Both the position numbers and the translations under genes were made by a program. Of a stretch of DNA of 64,000 bases, positions 63,977 to 64,000 are shown piece after piece. How positions within the stretch are numbered: the stretch's first letter is position 1; the number at the start of each line of letters is the position of its first letter. The stretch covers positions 171,871 to 235,870 of the forward strand of contig CAYRPN010000001.1 of the NCBI GenBank assembly GCA_964426135.1, read 5' to 3'. Under the pieces are notes generated by a model that was not told the DNA's origin, ran no database searches, and saw nothing but the letters and a program-made list of their open reading frames with translations. The stretch comes from CAYRPN01 sp964426135. Lineage in GTDB: Bacteria > Planctomycetota > Phycisphaerae > Phycisphaerales > Phycisphaeraceae.

Positions 63977-64000
63977 TGAAACGCTCAAAGACGCGATCGA
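63969..64000 (+). CDS. Start of next phage gene (cut by the window)
   Basis: ATG at 63969 begins MADETLKDAI, which overlaps the end of the short frame before it. Only 10 codons are visible. The next late gene, possibly portal or head protein, cannot be identified. Confidence 0.4.
   Translation, partial: MADETLKDAI

Overview
The window looks like a piece of a GC-rich (about 60% by eye) Gram-negative chromosome. The gene style (many secreted lipoproteins, an ECF sigma factor with a membrane partner, multihaem cytochromes, a DUF2924/serine-recombinase cluster) fits Planctomycetota or a similar environmental lineage. That placement is an inference; no 16S or other marker gene is present.

Left part (1 to about 32,400) is a metal-resistance and redox island. 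An ECF sigma factor with a membrane partner, a glycoamylase-like protein and a zinc alcohol dehydrogenase come first. Next is a minus-strand redox operon: FAD/2Fe-2S reductase, cytochrome-b561-like membrane protein and seven-haem cytochrome c. Small secreted metal-binding-looking proteins follow, rich in Met, His or Cys. The efflux core is a TolC lipoprotein with a multicopper oxidase, a Cu(+) P-type ATPase carrying YHS and heavy-metal-binding domains, a czcC-czcB-PII-czcA tripartite RND system of the divalent-cation type, and a Zn/Cd P-type ATPase. Fragments of a second Zn/Cd ATPase and a second multicopper oxidase lie just before the Cu ATPase. A methyltransferase and a YnfA-like protein close the island.

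The junction (32,404-33,147) has no protein gene. It holds the 3' half of a tRNA-Met(CAT) gene followed at once by a 13-bp-stem terminator. A lone 3' half is the usual scar of an element integrated in a tRNA gene. Its orientation puts the integrated element on its left, so the metal island itself may be the mobile element.

Right part (33,148 to 64,000) is a prophage-like or integrative element. It has a transglutaminase-like protein, a large serine recombinase with its DUF2924 and small partner genes, and a complete type I restriction-modification operon with two extra small genes. An Xre/ImmA-IrrE pair follows, then two overlapping genes of unknown function (44,197-46,360), which are the best candidate for an undescribed system. 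After these come an element-encoded sigma factor and a phage DNA-replication module: Cas4/RecB-like nuclease, Sak4-like ATPase, DUF669 protein, ERCC4 nuclease, RecD2-like helicase and a PrimPol-SF3 helicase. A repeat-rich likely replication origin with a 48-bp alternating Py-Pu tract follows directly, then a ParB-methyltransferase fusion, a block of small minus-strand genes, the terminase large subunit and small late genes. Portal, capsid and tail genes must lie past the right edge.

Three exact copies of a 13-mer (ACGGCATAGGTAA) occur only in the right part, two of them just upstream of genes, and may be a phage promoter element. No rRNA, complete tRNA, CRISPR array or insertion sequence was seen.
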